NCBI GenBank assembly: GCA_030146155.1
Contig: JASLCF010000124.1
Span: 1 to 21,028 of the forward strand
Reading direction: 5' to 3'
Source of the DNA: Savagea sp.
GTDB taxonomy: Bacteria > Bacillota > Bacilli > Bacillales_A > Planococcaceae
Length of the DNA stretch: 21,028 nucleotides
Every line of letters begins with the position of its first letter. Within the stretch, counting starts at the first letter, position 1. Positions 7,441 to 14,548 of this stretch are shown piece after piece. The notes beneath the pieces were generated by a model. That model made no database searches, was not told the origin of the DNA, and saw nothing but the letters and a program-made list of their open reading frames with translations. The position numbers and the translations under genes were made by a program.

Positions 7441-8556
7441 TTATCTTTCTAAAAACTCTAGTAATGCTTTCACAATACGTTCTGAAGCATAACCATCTCC
7501 ATAAGGATTTGACGCTTGGGCCATTGCTTGATACGCAGCTTCATCGCTCAACAACTCATCTGTTAAATTAAAAATCGTCTCTTCATCTGTACCTGCTAAT
7601 TTTAATGTACCTGCAGCAATTCCTTCAGGTCTTTCTGTCGTATCTCGTAAAACAATTACCGGCTTAGCTAAAGAAGGAGCTTCTTCTTGAATGCCACCTG
7701 AATCAGTAAGAATGATATGAGATTTGGCAGCGAAGTTATGGAAATCCACAACTTCCAACGGTTCAATTAAATGGACACGTTGATTATTTCCGAGTAATTC
7801 ATCTGCTACTTCACGAACTGCCGGATTCATGTGAACAGGGTAAACGACTTGAATATCTTCATATTTATCAAGCAAACGATTAATCGCTCTAAACATATTT
7901 CTCATCGGGTCGCCCAAATTTTCACGACGATGTGCTGTCAGCAAAATCATACGGTCATCCCCTATTTTTTCAAAAATAGGATGCGTATATCCTTCTTTTA
8001 CTGTTGTTCGCAAAGCATCAATTGCTGTGTTTCCTGTAATATAAATCGTACTTTCATCTTTTCCTTCATTCAATAAGTTTTGAGCAGATGGTTCTGTAGG
8101 TGAGAAATGAAGGTCAGCTAATACACCCGTCAATTGGCGGTTCATTTCTTCAGGATAAGGTGAATATTTATCCCACGTACGCAAACCTGCTTCTACATGA
8201 CCAATAGCAACTTTATTATAAAAAGCAGCTAAACTGCCGATGAAAGTCGTCGCTGTGTCGCCGTGCACGAGTACGATATCAGGTTGCGCCTCTTTCATGA
8301 TGGCATCTAGTCCTTCTAATCCTCTCGTCGCTACATCTATTAACGTTTGGCGATTTTTCATGATATTCAGATCATAATCAGGTTGAATATCAAATGTGTG
8401 TAATACTTGATCCAACATTTCACGATGTTGTGCAGTTACTGTCACAATCGATTCAATTTTCTCAGGGTGTTTTTCTAACTCTAAAACGAGTGGTGCCATT
8501 TTAATTGCTTCTGGCCTCGTTCCGAAAATCGTCATTACTTTCCACTTTTTTGACAA
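7441..8556 (-). CDS. mnaA: UDP-N-acetylglucosamine 2-epimerase (non-hydrolysing)
   Basis: 371 aa, the usual length of the WecB/MnaA family. It interconverts UDP-GlcNAc and UDP-ManNAc in the cytoplasm. In Bacillales, ManNAc feeds the linkage unit of wall teichoic acid. Family motifs seen are GTRPEAIKMAPLVLEL at the N-terminus, the HGDTATTFIG and GHVEAGLRTWDKYSPYPEE regions of the active cleft, TAHRRENLGDP, and the C-terminal UDP-binding LTDSGGIQEEAPSL. The start is TTG (8554-8556), 7 bases after a perfect AGGAGG. It lies 14 nt downstream of upp, so the two form one operon. No strong terminator is visible between it and the atp promoter. Confidence 0.94.
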   Translation of the reverse strand: MSKKWKVMTIFGTRPEAIKMAPLVLELEKHPEKIESIVTVTAQHREMLDQVLHTFDIQPDYDLNIMKNRQTLIDVATRGLEGLDAIMKEAQPDIVLVHGDTATTFIGSLAAFYNKVAIGHVEAGLRTWDKYSPYPEEMNRQLTGVLADLHFSPTEPSAQNLLNEGKDESTIYITGNTAIDALRTTVKEGYTHPIFEKIGDDRMILLTAHRRENLGDPMRNMFRAINRLLDKYEDIQVVYPVHMNPAVREVADELLGNNQRVHLIEPLEVVDFHNFAAKSHIILTDSGGIQEEAPSLAKPVIVLRDTTERPEGIAAGTLKLAGTDEETIFNLTDELLSDEAAYQAMAQASNPYGDGYASERIVKALLEFLER

Positions 8557-8570
8557 CGTACTACCTCCTC

Positions 8571-9200
8571 TTATTTCGTTCCAAATAATCGGTCGCCCGC
8601 ATCTCCTAAGCCTGGTACAATGTATCCTTTTTCATCTAATTTTTCATCTAATGCCGCGATATAAACATCTACGTCAGGATGCGCTTCCGTTAAGACTTCT
8701 ACGCCCTCTGGTGCTGCAATCAGACACATGAATGTAATTTGTTTTGCCCCACGCTTTTTTAATGAATTAATAGCTTCAACTGCTGACCCACCTGTTGCTA
8801 GCATTGGATCGACTACAATTAGTTTTCTTTCTGCTACATCACTTGGCAATTTGACGTAGTATTCAACAGGTTTTAATGTTTCAGGATCACGGTACAGACC
8901 TACGTGTCCGACACGTGCAGCTGGAATTAACTCTAAGATGCCTTCTACCATTCCCAAACCTGCTCTTAAAATAGGAATGATTCCTAGTTTTTTACCTGCT
9001 AACACTTTTGATTTGGCTAAACCTACAGGTGTTTCAATTTCTACTTCCTGCAATTCAAGGTCACGTGTGATTTCGTAAGCCATTAACATCGCTACCTCGT
9101 CTACTAATTCTCTAAATTCTTTTGTACCCGTGTTGATATCACGAATAAATGTTAATTTGTGCTGAATCAATGGATGGTCAAACACATGTACATTGCTCAT
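8571..9200 (-). CDS. upp: Uracil phosphoribosyltransferase
   Basis: 209 aa, exactly the usual length. It converts uracil plus PRPP to UMP in pyrimidine salvage. The PRPP loop is seen as VVDPMLATGGSAVEAI, and the uracil-binding C-terminus as GYIVPGLGDAGDRLFGTK. Two in-frame ATGs exist (9204-9206 and 9198-9200). The GAGGAG site is only 3 bases from the first but 9 from the second, so the MSNVHVFDHPL start is preferred. It is transcribed from its own promoter (9237-9245) and coupled to mnaA. No PyrR attenuator is apparent in the short leader. Confidence 0.97.
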   Translation of the reverse strand: MSNVHVFDHPLIQHKLTFIRDINTGTKEFRELVDEVAMLMAYEITRDLELQEVEIETPVGLAKSKVLAGKKLGIIPILRAGLGMVEGILELIPAARVGHVGLYRDPETLKPVEYYVKLPSDVAERKLIVVDPMLATGGSAVEAINSLKKRGAKQITFMCLIAAPEGVEVLTEAHPDVDVYIAALDEKLDEKGYIVPGLGDAGDRLFGTK

Positions 9201-9236
9201 AATCATTTGCTCCTCACTTGTTTATATTCTGAATTA

Positions 9237-9245
9237 ATTATAACA
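9237..9245 (-). promoter_or_regulatory. Extended -10 promoter of upp-mnaA
   Basis: A perfect TATAAT (9237-9242) is preceded by TGT, forming the TGn extended -10 element. No good -35 lies 16-18 bp upstream. The predicted start near 9230 leaves a leader of about 30 nt containing the GAGGAG site of upp. Confidence 0.6.
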
Positions 9246-9287
9246 GAACCTTGTCGCTTATCCTATCAAACTTATGTGTTTTTTATA

Positions 9288-9416
9288 GTGACTCTCCTAC
9301 TTTTTTGTATAAAAGCAAACCTCCACTGATTGCTCTAGCTATTCGAAAATAAAAGGTTCTATCATTTATAACGTTGGTGAAAGAAAATCACATTCTCTTG
9401 AAAGTAGGAGAATCAC
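9288..9416. repeat. Long-range inverted repeat upstream of upp
   Basis: GTGACTCTCCTACTTT (9288-9303) and AAAGTAGGAGAATCAC (9401-9416) are inverse complements at 15 of 16 positions, separated by 97 nt of AT-rich non-coding DNA. The right arm also forms a local hairpin with ATTCTC (9392-9397) and GGTGA just upstream. No T-run follows either arm, and no obvious target duplication flanks them. It may be a small MITE-like element or a folded RNA; the nature is unknown. Confidence 0.5.
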
Positions 9417-9477
9417 CGAACCCCCCCAGGAACGCGCCCATCTGGAGCGGAAAGCGACGGGTTATTTGGATCACCCC
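9417..9477. repeat. GC-rich intergenic segment resembling a dispersed Bacillaceae repeat
   Basis: This stretch is far richer in G+C than its AT-rich surroundings. It includes a run of seven C (9421-9427) and the string CTGGAGCGGAAAGCGACGGG (9442-9461). From memory, short non-coding repeats with CTGGAGCGGAAA/CTTTCCGCTCCAG cores are scattered between genes in many Bacillaceae and Planococcaceae genomes. That resemblance is an inference, and only one copy is seen here. It lies between the glyA terminator and the inverted repeat ahead of upp. Confidence 0.4.
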
Positions 9478-9478
9478 T

Positions 9479-9526
9479 ATAAAAAGAACTCGTCAAAAAA
9501 TCAGTTACACTGACTTCTTGACGAGT
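9479..9526 (-). terminator. Intrinsic terminator of glyA
   Basis: On the minus strand the 9-bp arms ACTCGTCAA (right arm 9518-9526, left arm 9488-9496) enclose a second 5-bp stem TCAGT/ACTGA (9501-9505 with 9509-9513). The structure is followed by TCTTTTTAT (9479-9487). It lies 78 nt after the glyA stop and separates glyA from the upp promoter. Between it and glyA (9527-9603) I see only AT-rich sequence. Confidence 0.8.
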
Positions 9527-9603
9527 CTTCTATTCATCGACTATTATTCTTTATCAACGTTATTTGACAAAGACCAAACAGTCATAGATTCAAACTATTT
9601 TAT

Positions 9604-10845
9604 TTATGCATAAAGTGGGAAGCGTTTCGTTAATGCTGCAACTTGTGTCTTAACGTCCGATTTTACCGCTTCGTCTTCTGGATTTTTCAATACTTTAGCC
9701 ATTAATTGACCAATTTCTTTCATCTCTTCTTCTTTCATTCCGCGGCTTGTTACTGCTGGCGTTCCGATACGAACACCCGAAGTAACGAATGGGCTTTCTG
9801 TATCAAATGGAATTGTGTTTTTATTTGTTGTGATTCCAACTTCATCCAATGCAGCCTCAGCTACTTTACCCGTAATCTCTAATGAGCGCAGATTGAGTAA
9901 TAGAAGGTGGTTATCTGTGCCTCCTGACACAAGGTCAATGCCTTCTGCCTGTAAAGATTCCCCTAATGCTTTTGCGTTATTCTTTACTTGTTGAATATAT
10001 GTTTTGAAAGAAGGTTGTTGTGCTTCACCAAATGCTACAGCTTTTGCTGCGATGACATGCATCAATGGTCCACCTTGGATACCTGGGAAAATTGATTTGT
10101 CGATTTTACGTGCATTCTCTTCGCTACATAAAATGAGTCCACCACGGGGTCCACGTAATGTTTTGTGTGTAGTTGAAGTCACGTAATCCGCATAAGGTAC
10201 TGGGTTCATATGTTCGCCTACTGCTACTAAACCAGCGATGTGTGCCATGTCTACCATAAATAATGCGCCTACTTCATCTGCGATCTCACGGAATTTAGCA
10301 AAGTCGATTTCACGTGGGTAAGCTGATGCACCTGCAACGATTAACTTTGGTTTATGCTCTAAAGCTTTCGCACGAACATCTTCATAATCAATCATTTCTG
10401 TTTCTTGATCTACACCGTAATCTACAAAGTTGTAAAGTTCTCCAGAGAAGTTCACTGGGCTACCGTGTGTAAGGTGTCCACCATGTGATAAGTTCATCCC
10501 TAACACTGTGTCGCCTGGCTCAAGAATTGAAAAGTAAACAGCCATATTAGCTTGCGCACCAGAGTGTGGTTGAACGTTTGCGTGCTCTGCACCAAAGATT
10601 TCTTTGAGGCGATCACGTGCAATATTTTCTACCACATCAACGTGCTCACATCCACCGTAGTAACGACGTCCTGGATAACCTTCTGCATATTTATTTGTTA
10701 AATATGACCCTTGTGCTTCCATTACCGCTTCTGATACAAAGTTTTCTGATGCAATTAATTCAATATTGTCTTGTTGGCGCCCCTTCTCCAACATAATTGC
10801 ATCAAATACTGCTGCATCTGTACGTTTTACATTACTCAAATCCAT
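9604..10845 (-). CDS. glyA: Serine hydroxymethyltransferase
   Basis: 413 aa, full length. This PLP enzyme interconverts serine and glycine with transfer of the one-carbon unit to tetrahydrofolate, and is the main C1 source for purine and thymidylate synthesis. The PLP lysine is Lys228 in STTHKTLRGPRGG. Also visible are the N-terminal LIASENFVSEAV, the YAEGYPGRRYYGGCE substrate region, and the PLP-phosphate region HSGAQAN. The start is the ATG at 10845 with GGAG 8 bases upstream. It has its own extended -10 promoter in the 87-nt gap after ywlG, although readthrough from ywlE-rpiB-ywlG is possible. Confidence 0.98.
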   Translation of the reverse strand: MDLSNVKRTDAAVFDAIMLEKGRQQDNIELIASENFVSEAVMEAQGSYLTNKYAEGYPGRRYYGGCEHVDVVENIARDRLKEIFGAEHANVQPHSGAQANMAVYFSILEPGDTVLGMNLSHGGHLTHGSPVNFSGELYNFVDYGVDQETEMIDYEDVRAKALEHKPKLIVAGASAYPREIDFAKFREIADEVGALFMVDMAHIAGLVAVGEHMNPVPYADYVTSTTHKTLRGPRGGLILCSEENARKIDKSIFPGIQGGPLMHVIAAKAVAFGEAQQPSFKTYIQQVKNNAKALGESLQAEGIDLVSGGTDNHLLLLNLRSLEITGKVAEAALDEVGITTNKNTIPFDTESPFVTSGVRIGTPAVTSRGMKEEEMKEIGQLMAKVLKNPEDEAVKSDVKTQVAALTKRFPLYA

Positions 10846-10887
10846 TTCTCATTCTCCTTTATCACTGTAATTGGCATTGCTTTGTTC

Positions 10888-10896
10888 ATTATACCA
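10888..10896 (-). promoter_or_regulatory. Extended -10 promoter of glyA
   Basis: On the minus strand TGG immediately precedes a perfect TATAAT (10888-10893), a TGn extended -10. No convincing -35 is seen at 16-18 bp spacing. It lies about 43 nt upstream of the glyA ATG. No PurR-box-like palindrome (CGAA...TTCG) is seen nearby, although B. subtilis glyA is PurR-controlled. Confidence 0.55.
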
Positions 10897-10932
10897 TGTT
10901 TCACCCATTTTTTCGCGGGCGATTCAATTGAT

Positions 10933-11478
10933 TCATTTATATTGTGCGCGTACTCCGCCAATTAGTTTTGGACGAGTCGTCGCAGCTGTCGTAATCGCTG
11001 CACCAATCGATCGAATAGTCGTTCGAACAGGAACTACGACGGGCTTAAAATGCATGCCAATGAAGGTTTGGCCAATATCTATACCTGCATGTGCCACAAT
11101 GGACTCTACTGTAGCCCCTTGGTCAAAATGCTCGTATGCATAAGCTGACATCGAACCACCCGCTTCTTTTGTTGGATAAACCGATAACGTATCTAAGCCA
11201 AAACGATCCGCAACTGCTTGCTCAATTGTGAGGGCTCTGTTAATATGCTCACACCCTTGAAAAGCAAGATAGAGGCGATTTCTTTGAGCGAAGTCTTTCA
11301 AAGGTTCGAAAAATGCTTCTGCAACTTCCATGGAACTCGCAGTGCCGATTTTCTCACCTATCACTTCCGATGTTGAACAGCCTACTACAAAAAATGTGCG
11401 TGGCTGTAGCGTTGTTTGTTGTTCAAACTCCTCTAAGAGTTGAATTAGTTGCTTGCGGTATTCCTCAACATTTGTCAT
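10933..11478 (-). CDS. ywlG: YwlG/UPF0340 family protein (TIGR01440)
   Basis: 181 aa, usual size for this conserved Bacillales family, whose biochemical function I do not know. Seen are VGCSTSEVIGEKIG near residue 33, the family-typical AFQGCEHINRAL near residue 93, GGSMSAYAYEHF, and AHAGIDIGQTFIGMHFKPV near the C-terminus. It is soluble, with no signal peptide or membrane helix. The start is the ATG at 11478 with GGGGGA 6 bases upstream. It lies 14 nt after rpiB and before glyA, the same order as in B. subtilis (ywlE-ywlF-ywlG-glyA). Confidence 0.85.
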   Translation of the reverse strand: MTNVEEYRKQLIQLLEEFEQQTTLQPRTFFVVGCSTSEVIGEKIGTASSMEVAEAFFEPLKDFAQRNRLYLAFQGCEHINRALTIEQAVADRFGLDTLSVYPTKEAGGSMSAYAYEHFDQGATVESIVAHAGIDIGQTFIGMHFKPVVVPVRTTIRSIGAAITTAATTRPKLIGGVRAQYK

Positions 11479-11492
11479 GAGACATCCCCCTT

Positions 11493-11930
11493 TTATTGTT
11501 CTAATTCACTAATTTTATCGATACGACGTTCGTGACGACCACCTTCAAACTCTGTCTCTAACCATGTTTGAGCAATTTCTCGAGCTAAGGCACCACCGAT
11601 TACACGCCCCCCCATTGCTAATACGTTAGAATTGTTATGTTCTCTTGTTGCATGAGCTGTATAAACGTCATGTACCAGTGCACATCGAATGCCTTTGACT
11701 TTATTCGCTGCGATGGACATGCCAATTCCAGTTCCACAAATTAAAATGCCGCGATCGAACTCTCCTGATGCTACTTTCTCTGAAACAGGACGAGCATAAT
11801 CAGGGTAATCAACTGATTCATCGTTCGCTGGACCAAAATCCGTGTACTCGATTCCCATTTCATCCATTAATTCTTTTAGTTCTGCTCTTAAATTATTTCC
11901 TCCATGATCTGACGCGATTGCTACTCTCAT
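11493..11930 (-). CDS. rpiB: Ribose-5-phosphate isomerase B
   Basis: 145 aa, normal for the RpiB/LacAB family. It interconverts ribose 5-phosphate and ribulose 5-phosphate in the pentose phosphate pathway. Seen are the N-terminal phosphate-binding IASDHGGNNLRAELK, the catalytic cysteine in LICGTGIGMSIAANK (Cys65), and the AHATREHNNSNVLAMGGR loop. An ATG two codons upstream (11934-11936) abuts the AGAGGG ribosome site. The ATG at 11928-11930, 6 bases from that site, is preferred. The equivalent gene in B. subtilis is ywlF. Confidence 0.95.
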   Translation of the reverse strand: MRVAIASDHGGNNLRAELKELMDEMGIEYTDFGPANDESVDYPDYARPVSEKVASGEFDRGILICGTGIGMSIAANKVKGIRCALVHDVYTAHATREHNNSNVLAMGGRVIGGALAREIAQTWLETEFEGGRHERRIDKISELEQ

Positions 11931-11988
11931 GTTCATCCCTCTTTCTTTATTTGTTTTCTTAAGTATTTTTTTACAACTCTACTTTTCT

Positions 11989-12420
11989 TCATTCTAAACG
12001 TTGTTGTATTTGATCAATCAATTGGTGCAACTGTTTAAACGTTTCTTGATAGTCCTCAAAAGTTCCTCCGTAAGGGTCGGCAATTTCTTGATTGCCCCTC
12101 CCCGCATACTGTGCCAATGTCATTGTTTTATGTATTGCCTCTGGAAATCGTTGGTGAATCCTGTCGACATGGTTACGAGTCATTGTTAAAATCAGATTTG
12201 CCCATTCAATATGTTCAGATTGAAGTAATTGAGAATAACCACGTACCTCATATTGAGACTGCTGAATCAATGTTTGAGCATGCTTCGACACTGGCAAACC
12301 ATCTGAAGTGTAGATTCCTACCGATTGCACGTTGATGCCAGGCAATTGTTTCGCCTGTAAAATCGCTTCTGCCATTGGGCTTCTACATGTGTTTCCTGTA
12401 CATACAAACAATACGTTCAT
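11989..12420 (-). CDS. ywlE: Low-molecular-weight protein phosphatase, probably protein-arginine phosphatase YwlE
   Basis: 143 aa. The CX5R active-site loop is CTGNTCR (Cys7 to Arg13) at the N-terminus, and the general-acid aspartate lies in ADPYGGTFEDY (Asp115). Thr11 matches the residue that selects phosphoarginine in B. subtilis YwlE; tyrosine phosphatases of this fold usually have a bulky aliphatic residue there. It would reverse McsB phosphorylation that marks proteins for ClpCP. The frame is open 9 codons further upstream, but AAGGTG lies 5 bases before the ATG at 12420, so the short start is chosen. It lies 58 nt upstream of the rpiB start. No promoter stands out. Confidence 0.9.
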   Translation of the reverse strand: MNVLFVCTGNTCRSPMAEAILQAKQLPGINVQSVGIYTSDGLPVSKHAQTLIQQSQYEVRGYSQLLQSEHIEWANLILTMTRNHVDRIHQRFPEAIHKTMTLAQYAGRGNQEIADPYGGTFEDYQETFKQLHQLIDQIQQRLE

Positions 12421-12460
12421 TTCAACACCTTCCCTCTCATTAAACATAACTCATTTCAAT

Positions 12461-12493
12461 AAAAAAATAAAGCATCGTTGAAGACAAATCAAC
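12461..12493 (-). terminator. Weak candidate terminator after the uvrX operon
   Basis: On the minus strand GTTGA and TCAAC (12477-12481, 12489-12493) form a 5-bp stem, followed about 5 nt later by TTTATTTTTTT (12461-12471). The stem is poor and the gap before the U-run is unusual, so this is tentative. Confidence 0.25.
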
Positions 12494-12508
12494 TCCTCTA
12501 TTTCTTCT

Positions 12509-12847
12509 TTAAGAAGGCTTGCTCAACAGGCTTTGTTGGATCAATATCTTTTCTGTCTCTCTTTTCAACTGGACAATAGAATAGCGAATTTCATAGCGCT
12601 TTTTATCTGAAATGACTTCATAGGAACAAAAATAAGTATTAATCTTTCTATAACCTATGATAAAAGAGCGTCGACTTTGTAACCTATGCTCTACCTCTTT
12701 TTTCCGTCTCTCGAGTAGGGATATCCGCTGATTCATCCATCGCTCGTAAACAGTTTTCATTTTCAAATGTTGCATGTTATCTAAGTCCAAACGAAGAGCA
12801 CGTATCGCCAAATCAAGAATAATCGCTTCATGAATTTCATCATTCAT
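12509..12847 (-). CDS. Uncharacterised 112-aa protein, third gene of the uvrX-yolD operon
   Basis: I do not recognise a named domain. The protein is basic and mostly helical. An N-terminal helix (EAIILDLAIRALRLDLDNM, residues 5-23) leads into a charged coiled-coil-like stretch (WMNQRISLLERRKKEVEHRL) and a Tyr/Lys-rich C-terminal part. No signal peptide or membrane helix is seen. The longer open frame begins 32 codons upstream inside yolD. The ATG at 12845-12847 overlaps the yolD stop by 8 nt (ATGAATGA) and has AGGG 7 bases upstream, so coupled translation with yolD is likely. Its place in a LexA-type operon suggests a role in the DNA-damage response; that is inference from context only. Confidence 0.72.
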   Translation of the reverse strand: MNDEIHEAIILDLAIRALRLDLDNMQHLKMKTVYERWMNQRISLLERRKKEVEHRLQSRRSFIIGYRKINTYFCSYEVISDKKRYEIRYSIVQLKRETEKILIQQSLLSKPS

Positions 12848-13157
12848 TGCTTTGCCCTGCCTCAAGAATCGATTGGATTTCATCGATTGCATAGTGTTGT
12901 AAGGTAGTCTCTTGTATATGAAAAGAGTCCTTTGATACGTCAACTACTACGCCCACTATCCATTCTCCAGTATGTAATTGAATGATGAGTGTCTGTTGTG
13001 TGAGATAACCTTCCCTTAATGCCAACTGTTTCGCTGTCGTGTCAGATGAATAGCAAGAAACTTCTTTTTCTAATTCTGCAGACAGTTGACGTAAACGAGT
13101 CACATGCTCTGGTAGCATCATCGCTGTCCACTTGATATTTCCTCTATCCTTATTCAT
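12840..13157 (-). CDS. YolD-like family protein
   Basis: 105 aa. The pattern RGNIKWTAMMLPEHVTRLRQ, followed by a short beta-rich segment (IIQLHTGEWIVGVVVDV), is typical of the YolD-like family. That family almost always sits beside UvrX/DinB-type polymerases in Bacillales and their phages, and has been proposed as a functional counterpart of UmuD. It follows uvrX after 16 nt and overlaps the next ORF by 8 nt. The ribosome site is modest (GAGAGG, about 11 bases from the ATG). Cytoplasmic; it probably modulates the polymerase, which is family inference. Confidence 0.85.
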   Translation of the reverse strand: MNKDRGNIKWTAMMLPEHVTRLRQLSAELEKEVSCYSSDTTAKQLALREGYLTQQTLIIQLHTGEWIVGVVVDVSKDSFHIQETTLQHYAIDEIQSILEAGQSNE

Positions 13158-13173
13158 GGATTACACAACCTCT

Positions 13174-14421
13174 CTATCCTTTATGTCCCCCTACTAAAGA
13201 GGCCCTTTCTCGTAATGTAGCGCCTGGCAAATAAGAAACAGCACGCAATACACTTGTTGTGCCATAACGTCCTCTCAACTCATCCATTGTTCGGGCAAGC
13301 TGATGACGTGAAAGCTTCCCTGGGTCAAATAAATCCAACTGTAATAAACGCTCTTCTTCTAAACCCGTCACACTCACACCTAACTGACGGACAGGGTGCG
13401 GTAAAACGTGTTGATTAAACAATTTCTGAATCCCTCTATAAAGGACAAGTGTCTCTCCTGTCGATTGCGGCAGTGTAAGTGAACGGTGAAGAGAAGGAAC
13501 AGGTTTGATTTTCCGACTATACCCTACACTTAAGGAAACTTTTCTCGCAATTTTTCCTGCATCTCGCATTCGTTTTGCGACGTCCTCACACATTTCCAAT
13601 AAAATCGCATTTATTTCTTCGCGCTCATGGTAATCACGCAACAAAATTTGGCTTTTGCCATAAGATTTAACTTGCTCAACCCCACGCTCAAAAGGAGAAT
13701 AGTCTCTGCCATTCGCATGTGCATGATGTTGTAAACCCATCACCCCAAAAAGCTTTTCTAGTTTTTCAACGGGATAGTTCGCTAATTCCCCTACCGTCTC
13801 AATGCCTAAAGCATTAAAACGTTGCTCCATCTTGTGACCAATCCCCCACATTTCTGAAAGCGGAGTGACTGGCCATAACTTCGTTGGGACATCCTCCATT
13901 GTCCACTTAGCGAAACCTGTTCGTTTGGCTTCTAAATCCAAGGCAAGTTTAGCTAATAATTTATTCGGCCCCATTCCCACCGCGTTAGGAATACCAAATT
14001 GACGGACTATCGCTTCTTGAATATGCCGAGCGGTTTGTTCTGGAGGCCCCCATAATCTGCAAGTGCCTGTTAAATCTACGAAACTTTCATCCACACTATA
14101 GACATGAATGGCTTCAAGTGGGACAAAGTTATGTAACAGCCTTGTAATTTCTACTGAGACATCCATAAAATAACTCATTCGAGGTTCAAATAAGTAGATA
14201 GACGAATCATTAGGAATTTCATATAAACGGCTGCCCGTTCGAATCTGAAACCGCTCTTTCATCGGCGGACTTGCAGCAAGAACAACACTCCCCGGTCGAT
14301 CGAGATGTGCCACAACTGCAATGGCTTCTTTTTCCACATCAAGTTGATGAAGGACAGCCATACAACTGGCATAAAAAGAACGCATATCGATACAAATCAC
14401 TGACCGTTCATTTTTATTCAT
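13174..14421 (-). CDS. uvrX: Y-family translesion DNA polymerase, UvrX type
   Basis: 415 aa. The palm motif is CIDMRSFYASC (Asp12), with the Arg-Ser variant seen in UvrX/YqjW proteins in place of the DinB Met/Asp-Ser-Phe form. The catalytic pair is Asp111-Glu112 in VYSVDESFVDLTG. A helix-hairpin-helix region follows (MWGIGHKMEQRFNALGIETV), then the little-finger domain with a QLDLFDP stretch that resembles a beta-clamp-binding peptide. It would extend primers past lesions. The ATG at 14421 has GGAAGTG upstream. Its promoter contains a LexA box, and yolD plus a 112-aa ORF follow in the same operon. It could also be called YqjW-like or umuC-like. Confidence 0.9.
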   Translation of the reverse strand: MNKNERSVICIDMRSFYASCMAVLHQLDVEKEAIAVVAHLDRPGSVVLAASPPMKERFQIRTGSRLYEIPNDSSIYLFEPRMSYFMDVSVEITRLLHNFVPLEAIHVYSVDESFVDLTGTCRLWGPPEQTARHIQEAIVRQFGIPNAVGMGPNKLLAKLALDLEAKRTGFAKWTMEDVPTKLWPVTPLSEMWGIGHKMEQRFNALGIETVGELANYPVEKLEKLFGVMGLQHHAHANGRDYSPFERGVEQVKSYGKSQILLRDYHEREEINAILLEMCEDVAKRMRDAGKIARKVSLSVGYSRKIKPVPSLHRSLTLPQSTGETLVLYRGIQKLFNQHVLPHPVRQLGVSVTGLEEERLLQLDLFDPGKLSRHQLARTMDELRGRYGTTSVLRAVSYLPGATLRERASLVGGHKG

Positions 14422-14445
14422 CTGCTGTCACTTCCTTTTTACTCC

Positions 14446-14474
14446 ATTATAAGAACAAGTGTTCTGTTTTTCAA
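14446..14474 (-). promoter_or_regulatory. SigA promoter of the uvrX operon
   Basis: On the minus strand there is a -35 TTGAAA (14469-14474, five of six), a 17-bp spacer and a perfect -10 TATAAT (14446-14451). It lies 25 nt upstream of the uvrX ATG. The LexA box fills most of the spacer. Confidence 0.8.
14452..14465. promoter_or_regulatory. LexA (SOS) box
   Basis: The perfect palindrome AGAACAAGTGTTCT fits the Gram-positive LexA pattern (consensus CGAAC-N4-GTTCG, core GAAC-N4-GTTC). It lies directly against the -10 element inside the uvrX promoter spacer, where a bound repressor would block RNA polymerase. For the rightward genes it lies 15 bp upstream of the predicted -35. Confidence 0.8.
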
Positions 14475-14480
14475 CTTTTA

Positions 14481-14509
14481 TTTACGGACTTTTGCTTTCG
14501 TGATACATT
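14481..14509 (+). promoter_or_regulatory. Candidate promoter of the MazG-like/helicase operon
   Basis: TTTACG (14481-14486) and TACATT (14504-14509) are 17 bp apart, each matching four of six positions, with a TGA extension immediately before the -10. It is 40 nt upstream of the MazG-like ATG. Moderate quality only. Confidence 0.4.
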
Positions 14510-14548
14510 TTAAAGACTGATTCTCAATTTTTGGAAAGGGCGAATGTC

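Noticed and set aside
9568..9603. TTGTCA with AT-rich sequence downstream of glyA as a minus-strand promoter
   Set aside because: No acceptable -10 at 16-18 bp, and the glyA terminator lies immediately downstream.
10846..10932. PurR box ahead of glyA
   Set aside because: No CGAA...TTCG-type palindrome was found in the gap, although B. subtilis glyA is PurR-regulated.
14531..14548. Upstream TTG start for the MazG-like gene
   Set aside because: It overlaps the ribosome binding site GGAAAGGG, whereas the ATG at 14549 is correctly spaced.
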